DNA of 64,000 nt from Reticulascus tulasneorum (Eukaryota; Ascomycota; Sordariomycetes; Glomerellales; Reticulascaceae). Location of the stretch: the NCBI GenBank assembly GCA_001557505.1, contig LSAX01000004.1, positions 3,658,001 to 3,722,000 on the forward strand, written 5' to 3'. Positions 1-10,051 of the stretch are shown here, piece by piece. Under the pieces are notes generated by a model. It saw only the letters and a program-made list of their open reading frames with translations. It ran no database searches and was not told where the DNA came from. A program made the position numbers and the translations under genes. Position 1 is the first letter of the stretch. Every line of letters begins with the position of its first letter.

Positions 1-1744
1 TCGAGCAACGTCAACCTGTAGAGTGTTTGTAGATTTCGGGCGAAGTGAATCATAACTGAGAATGTTATCCCAGCGTATTGAGGAAAGCTGAATGTAAGGA
101 AATTGTCCAGACAGAGCTTCGCCGATTGCACGCACGAGTGTAAGAACTCAAACCGTCTAAACTGGCTGGCATGGTAGAACGGTGAAGAGTGGTGCGATAA
201 GAGCGCTAGCTCATATATCATCACCTCTGCATTATAAACATGTGATAGAACAATACCTTAAATATGTCAGCAAGTAGAATAAACCGGACGCGGAAACGGG
301 AAGTACAGACGGTTCTGGAGAACTTCTGGAAACGCCGCCTTAATCTTGTTTAACGACGCGATCAGTGGGGGGATGTGAAGCCCAGGGGATGAAAGCTGGT
401 TCGGTTCCTGGGCATGCTGGGCCACCAGGACTATAGCATCGTTTGCAATGATAGATATTCTCGCAATGGCGACCAGGATCTGGTCACCGGGATGGTCACC
501 TGCTTCGGAGAGCTTCACAGCAGCTTCTTCCATCGAAGGCGACCATCTCATTGAATCGTCTCTGATCAAGTATGAGATGCTATTGGATATTAGCCAAGCG
601 GAGTCCTGGAAGGCAGATAGAGTGTACTAACGCGAAAGAATTGAGGTAGCACCCAAGAAGAGCCCTTCTGTCTTGGTTGGTGTTGGGGTTGTTACCACTT
701 GTGAAAATCGGCAAGGCAAACGGCTTCGAGCAATGGGGGCATGAGCACGTTTCGTTACCCCATGGTTTGTTTATGCGTAAGTCGAATACTATAGCCTCTA
801 TGATGTTTCCCATCATGCGCAGATGTGGTCTGCTACGGGAAAAATAGTGAGCCCTAGGATCATTGTGAGCAAGGCAGTGAAACTGGCGTGAACTTCATGG
901 TCTCACCAAGACGCATATGTAAGAGTGCCCAGTAGCAAGTCAACACTTCGGTGTCCATCTTCTATTGCTTGCTTAGCCAGTGCCGCGCGTACCTTGGCAG
1001 CAACCTCGGCCTGCTGTCCTGGAGATCTCAGACTGACAGCCAGGATGGTCAGCCACAGAAACGGCTTCTCGCGTTGAAGCTCCTGGGCTGTCACTGAGGC
1101 TGGAAGATAAAGATAGGGCAGAAACGATAGATGGTGAGTTCTGAATGTCTCCAAGCATTCTTCCGCCTTGGCTACAGTTATCTCGTATCTGAATATCGCG
1201 GTCCCTGCTGTACTTGAAGGCCCTGGCGTTATAGAATCGGAATCGGAGCTGCCAGGGGTCAACGCCTGGCGAATCGAAGCGTTCGCCTGCCTAGACCAGT
1301 CGTTGGGAGCCTCTGGAATTGAAACCTCTGGAATTGAATTACAAAGTTTGGTCGGGAACAAGTTGCTAGTGTAAGAAAGGTACGTGTCGCTCTCTTGATC
1401 GGCTCCTGGTGTCTCAGGCGCTGCATTTGGGGTGTGTCGGGAGCGGAGGGCCAACACTAGTTCGCTTACTGTCTCTTCCAGCTGCGCTATTCGTGCATTG
1501 GCAGCCAATTTTTTGGCAGCTCGTCTTCGAACGGCTACCGGGGCGCATTCGCTTCCGAGGCGGTAGCACCTTGGAGATATGTTAATATCGTCGGCAAGGC
1601 AGTCCGCATGGCAGAGGTTGCATACCTTTCGCAGCTACCGCCGGCGCGGGTGATGCATTTGCATTTTGCTCTAGCGCAGTTAGAACAAGCATACCCATAC
1701 GGAGCGGGTGCACCACTCTCGGGAAGTCGAGATGGAGTGTCCAT
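1..1744 (-). CDS. Zn(II)2Cys6 fungal transcription factor, 3' end outside window
   Basis: Fungal zinc-cluster regulator acting in the nucleus. The frame is open upstream to 1813 but the first ATG is at 1744. I read five exons: 1744-1626, 1569-907, 853-632, 579-311 and 256 to the edge, with introns 1570-1625, 854-906, 580-631 and 257-310; all phases agree. The first splice joins the two halves of the binuclear cluster: C-x2-C-x6-C (CSNCARAKCKC) then C-x2-C-x6-C ending in GSEC. A basic linker (VRRRAAKK) and a short coiled coil starting AQLEETVSELV follow. The rest is the fungal-specific regulatory domain (RRALLGCYLNS, SMRWSPSMEEA, EVMIYELAL), which continues past base 1. The target genes are unknown; no metabolic cluster is visible beside it. 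Family certain, function not. Confidence 0.9.
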
Positions 1745-2795
1745 CAGGGCGAATCCTAACGGGTGACCTTGGACTGCTGGCACCAATCTTGTGGGTGGCC
1801 AGTCTCGCTGCACTGTGCCTTTTCGGCTAGTGACTATTTCACTCAGCGGTAATCAGTCCGGGCATTTGACGTCGAAATCCGGCCTGATGAAGGGGAGGAT
1901 AAAAGGAAATGAAACCCCGATCTCCGATTGTTTTTATGTTTGATGTAAGTGCGGAATTGAGTGCGAACGAACCCCGCTGACGTTGATGGTGTGTCGGGAT
2001 TAACGAATCCCAAATCCGTTGGGGGCGGGCAAGCGTGTGTCATCTGGTTTGGGCGGCCTATCACCAGCGAGGTGTGAACCTGCGCGACTCTTCTTCCATC
2101 GGTAAACGGGGTCAAACCTAATCTTGGACGGTTACTCATATAGCGCGAAGGATCTTTTTGATGGTCTTCGAAAAGGCTTTTCGGGATAATGCCGGCTTCT
2201 GAATATTTGTGTGCTAATGCTTGGCTTGCACATGAGGCTCGCCTGGACCAACCCTCTCAAACTTCATGATAAATGCGCTGATCATGGGTCTAAGTCCTTT
2301 TCCAAAGGCCCAAGCGAACAGTAGTCAACAATTGTGGAAGTACATGGGAAAGAAAATGTCTCTATGACTGATTGTGATGTACACCTTGTTCACCTTCTTT
2401 TGCTGAGCCATCCCAGTCGTGACGGCAATTAGATCTCCCGCCCACTCAGAACCCCAATCAGCGCTCTACTCAACATTGATTCCTCAGAACTAGCATCTGA
2501 GCCTGCGGCCGTATCCTGCTCAAAGCTCCCTGTGTTCTCTACTCCACTCATGACACCACAACTGATATCGAAACATGAATTGAAGCTATCCGCAGTGGCC
2601 ATGGTAGGTGTTTGCCAGGTACCAACAGCTTCAAGCCCTCCTCATTCTACATGCAGTTGATTGAACGCAGTGAACTTGACGAGATAGATGCCCTTCAGCA
2701 TGCGAGAGCTTCTAGTCAAAAGGCTCGAGTGGCTCATTCCATTTCTCTCTATTCTCATCTGCTTCAAGCTGGCTAACTTGCAAACAACCAATAGA
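1745..2795. other. intergenic, 5' side of regulator and 3' side of GNAT gene
   Basis: Both flanking genes are on the minus strand. Short open frames here (for example around 1843-2139) lack domain-like or coding-like sequence. It probably holds the promoter and leader of the regulator. I see no RNA gene or repeat. Confidence 0.6.
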
Positions 2796-3556
2796 TCACG
2801 TCTTCTGACGCATGATAAAGAAGCGTTCGATCTGTTCGTAAGGCTTTCCGGCGAACGTCACTGACTCTCCTATCTGCTCAAAGCCCATCTTGCGGTACAC
2901 TGGAGTGCCGGCAGGGTTGGCAATGAGCATGATACCCTTGCCATCCTCAGCGGCGCGGTCAATGCCCCATTGCACCAGCATCTGAGCTATCCCTCTTCCC
3001 CGGTGCGTGTCTGCCACGGCTATGGAGTTGAGATCTGCGCTCGGTCAGCAAGCATCGATCAACGGCCGGCAATGCCAGCTGAAAATAGGCGCGCAGCGCT
3101 GTACGCACCCCACATGTCCTCCTCTGCTCCTTCTGAGAAGCCGGCCGCTTTGAACGCATCCCCCAGAGCGGGACCAATGGCATTGCTGAAATCAACGGTG
3201 GCCTGTCGGTCCAGCGACGTGGGCCAATTCTTCTGGGCCTCTCGCCTCTTGGCTTTCCGCTCCTCCAACGGCGTGTCAGGGTCGGCACCGCCAGGCGCAA
3301 CCCATTCCGCGGCGCCAACGATTTCCTCTGTGCCGTCCTCATGGCGGTCCGTCACCACAATGACGTGGCGACCCGGGTCATCAAATTCGGCGGTGGCGGT
3401 CAGGAGGCGCCAAGACGGGTAGTCGACAGCGCGCAGGTCCGGGTCCGGGAAGAAAGCCTGCGGCATGCCGGCATTGGGTCCAAACGCAGTCAAATTAAGG
3501 GTGACGACGGTGGGAACTTCATCTAAGGCTGCGGGGCGCACCGTGAGGGTACTCAT
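2796..3556 (-). CDS. GNAT-family N-acetyltransferase
   Basis: Predicted acetyl-CoA-dependent N-acetyltransferase of 228 residues. There are two exons, 3556-3109 and 3034-2796. The intron 3035-3108 (74 bases) starts GTGCGT, has a GCTGAC branch site and ends GCAG, and the exon sum divides by three. The second exon carries GNAT motif A, a hydrophobic strand (LNSIAVADTH) followed by the acetyl-CoA pyrophosphate loop RGRGIA, and then motif B near PVYRKMGF. The N-terminal half is typical of fungal GNATs of unknown substrate, with an acidic helical middle. The C-terminal strand VTFAGKPYEQIERFF is also usual for that subgroup. The ATG at 3556 begins directly with the beta-1 strand (LTVRPAALDE). Substrate cannot be read from sequence; small-molecule and protein acetylation are both possible. 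Confidence 0.85.
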
Positions 3557-4510
3557 TGTGATAAGAATTGTCTACTAGGCGCCAGAATGAGAATGTAGCA
3601 AAGGCCTTTGGGTTACATACAAGATTGCGAGGACACTTCCCGTATGTATAAGCGTGCAAGTGCCCGCGCCTAGGACGCGCAAGCAGCCGATTGATAATGC
3701 TCCTTCGTTCTGTTGCACGACAGAACATTGCTGATCTACGTCCTGTACAAAGGACTTTGGCTCCGGCTTGATGGAGGAAAGCCTCCACTTTTGATTCGTG
3801 GACCAAAGGTGCTCGCAATAGCCCACCTTCCTTAATCAGGATTGTGGGCCCTTATCAGCACCGCTCCAGCAAGGATCATATGAGGTACGCAATTTGATGG
3901 CCAGACTGACCAACTGAGTGTGGGAGCTGGAAGTATGAGAGTGATGACGTAAGCTGGCAAATCGACAGACGGCAGAGATCAAAAGCCGTTTTACCTGGGT
4001 CAGGCTAGGCAGCATCGAACGACGGTAGCCCTAGTTAGTCGCCAGGCAGTCAGAATGGGTGGAAAACGAAAGGCTGACATCTTTTCTTAGGACACGCGTG
4101 GCGCTCTAACGGAACTTTTGATATGTAGAGAATGGACCTAGCTTATGCTGATTGATATGATAAGGCGCCAACGTACTTAATTCAGTGGATGAATAGCAGT
4201 AGCACAAACAGAACATCAGGCGTGTGTGTGGCCGGAGCCATTGGAGCTGGTGGCCCTGATTGTTATAGACTATCATGATTGAATGCGGCTCACGCACGAA
4301 ACAGAGATAGCACGAAGATGCCATTGAATCGTGCAGCGTTTGTCTAGAGAATTTATAATTTAAGCTCGGGATTTGAGCACTAGCAATCTGATGCTGGGCG
4401 CTCATGGTAGGATAAATGTGGCGCATTGGCGAGCTGGAATTCCATTGTCTGTACCAAAAAGAGGAAGCGTGACTAAGCAGTCGCTAAATTTCCAACCTCG
4501 TGCTGCTTGA
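3557..4510. other. divergent intergenic between GNAT and amidase-like genes
   Basis: Upstream region shared by a minus-strand and a plus-strand gene, so it likely holds both promoters. The open frames inside (3519-3818 and 4106-4426 on the minus strand) show no recognisable family. No repeat or RNA gene seen. Confidence 0.6.
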
Positions 4511-7008
4511 ATGTCTTGCCAAACCTCCGGAAGTTCACCACATCCTAATTTCGACCTTTCTACTGCATCTTCCGCAAATAGTCAAGTTTGCGCCGCATGG
4601 GGAACCATGGCCCTAAGGAATTTGCTAACTTGCGTCGTCGCTGGCCTGGACTATCTGGTTCACCCTCAAATCTTAGTAAGTGTTCAGGCGCCTTGTCTCG
4701 CGATCCGCCTCGATTGACCGCACGTATAGGGAAGTGTGGAAGAGCTCATTAAAGCAGACCAAGTCATTCCAGTCGTTGTCTTGAGCGAGCAAGAATTGAA
4801 TGTGCCCCCTGGAGATCTGGAAAAGACACTCCAGTCCTTCATTGACCATGATGATGTCTGCTCTTCTGAGTTTACAGGCATCTTGGTAGTGCAGCCATCC
4901 ACCTCGGAAAGCGGAACGGAATTTCCATCCTCAATCGATCTAAGCACCATAGGTCTTTTCGATAATGTCTATCATCTCAAAGCAGACTTGGAGTTAGCCG
5001 GCAAAAGGCCTGGACTACCTTCAGGGCCTTACTTCCTGAGTGGCCAAAATTTGCACCAAGCATGGAGATTGTATCCCGACGAATTCGATGCTTTCACTGT
5101 CGGGATGATCCCCAGAAAAACCGATAGGTTAACAGAGTACTGCTCACATATAAATTTACAACAATACAAAGCTGATGCGTAGGTCGTAGTTTTCAGCCCG
5201 TAACATCTCGGTTTTCCGACGGTGTGTCATTAACTATCCCTGTCCCCAGCCGCCATTACCACCAAATATCTGCAAAGCAGCCTTTGGCTGGTGTCCGAGT
5301 ATCTCTGAAAGATAATTTCGATGTTCGGGGCATCAAGACGACCTTGTCTAGCAAGGCCTGGGCAGAGATCTATCCCGTGGCTGACGTGACCGCCCGATAC
5401 GTTGAGCATCTTCTCGATCTTGGTGCCATCATTGTAGGGAAGACGAAAACTACCCAATTTTCGACGGCATTGGAATGGGTTGACTCACATTCGCCTACAA
5501 ACCCTCGAGGGGATCGTTACCAAGAATCTTCAGGAAGTTCTACTGGCGCCGCTGCTTCTCTGGCCGGGTATGATTGGCTCGACTATGCTGTGGGAGGAGA
5601 TTGTAAGTTTTATGAAATTGTTGTGTATCAGATCAACTTTAACACATCACAAGCTGATGGAGGAGTAAGAGAGCCTGCAAGCTATCAGGGATTATTTGCA
5701 ATACGACCCTCTTTCGGATCGGCGTCATTAGATGGCATCACCATAGCCTTACCGTGAGTTGAGGCAAATTAGTGCTCATGGTGCGAAACTAACAACGCAG
5801 GCGATCCGATACAGTGGGTATATTTGGACGGAGTCTGAATGATCTTTTCGTCATCACGAAGGCGACCCTCGACGTCTCTGAAAAGACCGGAAAGTTTCCA
5901 AGGGAGATTCTCTATCCTGTCGACCTGTTGTCCTCGCTAGACTTGGCTCATCAGAAATCATTGGAGCACTTCATTGTCGTACTAGAACGCCACCTAAATG
6001 TCACACGCAAGAAGATAAGTCTGGAAGAAGAGTGGAAGAAGAACGCGCCGACTATTGCCAGAGGACAGGGACTCAAGGAGTACATGGAAAAGGTTTTAAT
6101 TCTCACGAAACCCTTCTGAATGATGACACTGACATCCGAAAGGCTCCATCCTGGTCAATGTGCTATGATTATTACCATCTATTTGACGACTTTCGAGCCA
6201 ACTACAAAGAAGCTTTCGACCGAAAGCCATTTGTCGAAGCCTCGCCACTGTTTCGCTGGTAAGTTTCGCCAAAATAGGGGATAATGGCAACGAGGGATCT
6301 TCGTCGTAGCTGACTGTCATCAGGCAAATTGGGGCGAATGTTACAAAGAACGAATACGCTGACTATTTGATACGAATCAAGGTATTTCAAGAGTGGTTCG
6401 ATAGCAGAATTATGGGCACGGGTCCCAAATCTATCTCTGATGCCATCATGGTACTGCCATCTGGGTTGGGCAGTTCGAAATACAGGGATGATCCACCCGA
6501 GTACGTTTTCCTCGTGATGCTGGGTTATTCCCCTTACTTACGACACATGTTTGGCTAACGGCTACAGCGCACCCAAGCTGCTTATGGGCACTGATCCCAG
6601 AATCTTGTCTCCAATTCTTGAAACTCCACAACTTGTGGTACCATGTAGGTGTTCCCTCCACTTTGCCAAGCAAGAGCCTGAGACGCTGACATTGTTCTGA
6701 AGTTGCCCAGCTGCCTTACCACTCAAGGATCAGTAACCGTGTAGAATACCGACCTATATCTGGCTCCCTGATGGGAGCGAAAGGTACGTGATCTGATTTC
6801 CAACTTTGACTGGCAACTAACAATCACAGGGAGCGACCTCATGCTCATACAGCTGGCGACGGAAGCACTCGAGGCAGCTGGCTGGCGGACTCGTGTCGAT
6901 ACCGGCAGGTATACTTTTCCGGTTGGGAAAAACGAGCGGCATGTTGCGAATATATTTGTTGTGAACGACCCCCATGTAGGAGACCAGTGGAGTATGGGTG
7001 AATTATAG
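4511..7008 (+). CDS. amidase-signature family protein lacking the nucleophilic serine
   Basis: Ten exons, in frame throughout, give 668 residues: 4511-4675, 4730-5136, 5190-5602, 5654-5753, 5801-6092, 6143-6258, 6324-6500, 6568-6644, 6703-6783 and 6830-7008. Intron 5137-5189 is the least certain; it was chosen because it keeps the conserved IPVPSRHY before the domain. An N-terminal fungal region precedes an amidase-signature domain. The catalytic Lys (GVRVSLKDNF) and the cis-Ser region (SSGSSTGAAASLAG) are present. The third element, normally TGGS[IV]R, reads SDGGVREPA, with Gly at the nucleophile position. The C-terminal half (SDTVGIFGRS, WSMCYDYYHLFDDF, SGSLMGAKGSD) matches the fungal amidase-like family. 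An alternative start is the ATG at 4607. Amide hydrolysis is doubtful; the protein may be a non-catalytic or diverged member. Confidence 0.82.
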
Positions 7009-7525
7009 CACAAGTAGACTTTGCAGCATTCATTCGTCAACTGTTAGGGTCCAGATCTTCATGTTGACCTGCTACTCGCGTCCCTATTCTACGTAAAGCT
7101 GTGGACCGGAATGAATGCAACTGTACCTTCAAGACAGTAAACTAAGGCGAGAGACACTGAATAACGAGATGGAGATGCTTACTCGGTCTTGAATTCCAAT
7201 TATTTCGACCAAGCAGGTGGTTGTCATACTCTTGCAGTTTAAAATCGTGCTGGGCGCCCATAAGACCTTGAGGGGTATCCATCCAGACGACCATTTCAAT
7301 CTTGGGTCAAATCGCATCTATCAGCTTCACATGTAGCCATGTGTAATATTTTTAAGATCGATCTCTATTGGTCATACACTCAATCATATCAATATATGTG
7401 CAGTCTAAACTCCATCCGACGAGACCATTCTCAGCCGGGTATGTCTCCAGTCTATTTCCCGCCGTTTGCCATGCAACCTAGACCACCAGGTCTGCCAATC
7501 AATACGTAAAGAAATCTACGCCCCT
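7009..7525. other. convergent intergenic
   Basis: Lies between the 3' ends of the amidase-like gene (+) and the channel gene (-). It probably holds the two 3' UTRs. I see no gene, repeat or RNA here. Confidence 0.6.
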
Positions 7526-10051
7526 TTAGACCATATCCTTCTCCCCCTGAGCCGCCTTAGACTTGCTTCTTGGTCTTCCAAACAGCTTCCGTCGACTGCC
7601 ACTGTCCAGACTCTGCCTCATAGCCCCAGAACTATGACTGGCCACTTGTGTGAGGTCCGACGACTCGCGAATACTCTGTAGCCGCGAAAGATTCTGCGGG
7701 TTTCCATCCTTGCGAGACTCGAAAACGTCCTGGAAATCACCCAGATTCTCTTCCATGGCTGGCCTGACTCGCGAGTCTGAGCGGAGGCGCGTGGTAGGGG
7801 TGGAGGTGCTCGCCTGTTGGGGCGGGTTGGAGGGATTGTTGGTTTTGGAAGAGTCGTATGAGGGCGGCGGCGCGGAGCCGGTCCAGTATATGGGATGGTC
7901 ACGGCTACCACCTGGCTGTACCTGCCATGGGCCTTGCATACCAAGATTGCGAATCTCGGCCATAAGCTGTGCGACGAACTTGTTATGTCGCGTCAGACGC
8001 AAGAGCTCGTTCTGGAAATTGGACTTGTGAAAGAAGATGAAGTTCATGGTGAAAGACTGGACGTCATTAATGGTGCGGACTTCCGTGATGATGCGGGGTT
8101 GGTAGTCGCGCTTGTTGTCCAGGCAAAAGTCCAGCATGCGGGCCTTGAGCTCCTCGATGAGGTCGGGTGAGGTAGCGAAGCCGAGATTCAGCTCAATGGG
8201 GTCGGCAAGACCTGCGCTGCGTCGCTGGTTGAGGATGAAGAGAGTGTTCAGAAGGGAGTTGGGTGCCTGGACAATGTGACCCTCCATCTTCTTGAACTCA
8301 GTGTAGAGGAGGGAGATTTCGGTGACGTAGTAGTCATCCCCGCGCATCATGGAGCCGGTGTTGCCGTAGATGGTGACGCGGTCGCCGACGTCGAAGGGGT
8401 GCTTGACGAAGACGAAGATTATGGACTGCAGGAACTCCTGGGCCGTCGCCTGCAGCATCCAGGCGAGGCCCAGCACAGTCGTGCCAGCGGAGGCGAGGCC
8501 CGCGGCGGCGGATCCGGAGAAGATGGAGATGAAGACGATGGCAGCAATGACGACGATAATGAAGAGGAAGACTTTATCGAGCTTTTTGATCACGGAGTCC
8601 AAATCCTTCAACGATGCTGCAATGGCCTTGCGCTCGAGGTGGATCTCATTGCACACCAACTCCATCTCCTCCATCGAGATGTCGCCATTGAGATCCTTGT
8701 CGAAAATTCCAAAGGCACCCTCAGCTTCCTCGACAGTCTTGAAAGCGATTTGCATGTCATCCAGGAACACAGTATCACGGTCCTCCTGCTTCAAGCTCCG
8801 GAAGATCAGGCGCGCCAGAGAGTGTGCCGAGGCGGTGGATCGGATCATCTCATAGACGATTTTGCGACTGTGGTTGAAAGTCGTCTTGCGCCCGATGAAA
8901 TCGTTGCCAACTCGATTGGCGACAACGCCGACTTTGTTCCACGCGTGCCGGGCGTTGTTCTGCAGGGCACGCATCGGTGTGCGAGCGCCACTGCCGACAC
9001 CTTCACCGGTCGTCTCCCAGATGGAATCTTCACGGGCGATGCGTTGCTTCGAGTGTTCATACAGATGGACGATGTTGGCGATGTCCGACTTGTTCTGTTC
9101 GATGCGCTGTGAATATGTCCGCAGATGGAATGAGGTGGCGACCCATTGGATGAGGATCTTCTCCACGAAGTTCAAGACGGCCAGCACGAACATGGCGATG
9201 ATGATCTTGTTGACGACATCGATCCAGCTGATGTAAGGCGTCTGGTCTGCGTCCTCGCCCGGTACAGGCACGCGATGTGAGTTGACGAGTGGCATGAATG
9301 AGACGAGCACCGCCAGCAGCCAGATAAAGAGGGCGGTGTGAAGCTCGAGCTGCAGTCCGATGTCTTTCCACTTCTTGTGGTTGCTGGAGCCAAGAACAAT
9401 GGCCAGCCCACCGAAGAGGATGGGCATAATGCTGGTGATCATGCGGGCCACCCAGAGCGAGCACCATACAATCTCGAGCCAGATACCAAACCACATGAGG
9501 TACATGCCGCCCTGTCCGCCGATAGCTGCATCCCCGGGCACGACGGCGTAGAGCCCGATCAGAACGGGAATGAGCAGCAATGCGGCGCCGGGAAGCATGT
9601 ACAGAAAATAGCGAATGAAGCGGGGGAACTTCTTTAAATACTTCCATACGGAGGCGGCGAAGGCGCCGGCCTTCTTTTCAGGCGGCGGTTTTGGTAGGGG
9701 GTCTTTCTGGGGGTTGGAGTTGAAGGCGTCGTCGGTGTCGTCCCGGCCCCGCGCCTTGCTCTTGGTCTTTTGCAGCTCATGCTCCTGGTTGGACACGAGG
9801 CGCTCGGCCCGTAGAACCTCCAAGTCATCGTTTAGCCTGCTGGCAGCCTCGCGCGTATCTTGCGGCGATAGCATGCGGCTGGCTTCCGGGGGAGGTAAGT
9901 GGATGGTGTTGATGGTCTTGATGGTGTTTGACGAGTGAAGCTCATGGCCTTGGAGTGTGTCTGCGGTGTGAGATGAGTGCTTCTCGTCCGGCTCGTCGTA
10001 ATGGGGTTGGCGCTGAGCCAGGTGTGTGTAGTGTTGATTCGGGGATGCCAT
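7526..10051 (-). CDS. EF-hand mechanosensitive ion channel (MscS-like, Msy1/Msy2 type)
   Basis: Single exon, 841 residues. The frame is open to 10060, but the first ATG is at 10051. Residues 1-135 are disordered and charged. Five membrane segments follow (about 147-305), including LPGAALLLIPVLIGL and IIIAMFVLAVLNFVE. An EF-hand loop (FDKDLNGDISMEE, about 450-462) sits in the cytosolic linker. Then come another membrane segment (VFLFIIVVIAAIVFI), the Gly/Ala-rich pore helix (GSAAAGLASAGTTV) and the MscS beta domain (KHPFDVGDRVTIYG). The tail is Pro/Ser/Thr-rich and basic. Fission yeast Msy1 and Msy2 are endomembrane channels that shape Ca2+ release during hypo-osmotic swelling; the same role is inferred here. 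Length and domain order are normal for the family. Confidence 0.95.
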   Translation of the reverse strand: MASPNQHYTHLAQRQPHYDEPDEKHSSHTADTLQGHELHSSNTIKTINTIHLPPPEASRMLSPQDTREAASRLNDDLEVLRAERLVSNQEHELQKTKSKARGRDDTDDAFNSNPQKDPLPKPPPEKKAGAFAASVWKYLKKFPRFIRYFLYMLPGAALLLIPVLIGLYAVVPGDAAIGGQGGMYLMWFGIWLEIVWCSLWVARMITSIMPILFGGLAIVLGSSNHKKWKDIGLQLELHTALFIWLLAVLVSFMPLVNSHRVPVPGEDADQTPYISWIDVVNKIIIAMFVLAVLNFVEKILIQWVATSFHLRTYSQRIEQNKSDIANIVHLYEHSKQRIAREDSIWETTGEGVGSGARTPMRALQNNARHAWNKVGVVANRVGNDFIGRKTTFNHSRKIVYEMIRSTASAHSLARLIFRSLKQEDRDTVFLDDMQIAFKTVEEAEGAFGIFDKDLNGDISMEEMELVCNEIHLERKAIAASLKDLDSVIKKLDKVFLFIIVVIAAIVFISIFSGSAAAGLASAGTTVLGLAWMLQATAQEFLQSIIFVFVKHPFDVGDRVTIYGNTGSMMRGDDYYVTEISLLYTEFKKMEGHIVQAPNSLLNTLFILNQRRSAGLADPIELNLGFATSPDLIEELKARMLDFCLDNKRDYQPRIITEVRTINDVQSFTMNFIFFHKSNFQNELLRLTRHNKFVAQLMAEIRNLGMQGPWQVQPGGSRDHPIYWTGSAPPPSYDSSKTNNPSNPPQQASTSTPTTRLRSDSRVRPAMEENLGDFQDVFESRKDGNPQNLSRLQSIRESSDLTQVASHSSGAMRQSLDSGSRRKLFGRPRSKSKAAQGEKDMV

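Noticed and set aside
4106..4426. 106-codon minus-strand frame
   Set aside because: No domain, no coding bias, located in a promoter interval.
5179..5249. Alternative amidase intron with a strong TTAACTATCC branch and CCCCAG acceptor
   Set aside because: In phase, but it would delete the conserved VPSR motif just before the amidase domain; 5137-5189 keeps it and is also in phase.
8276..9112. 278-codon plus-strand open frame
   Set aside because: Lies antisense to the MscS-like channel and mirrors its codon bias; composition is Asp/Val/Gly-rich with no domain.
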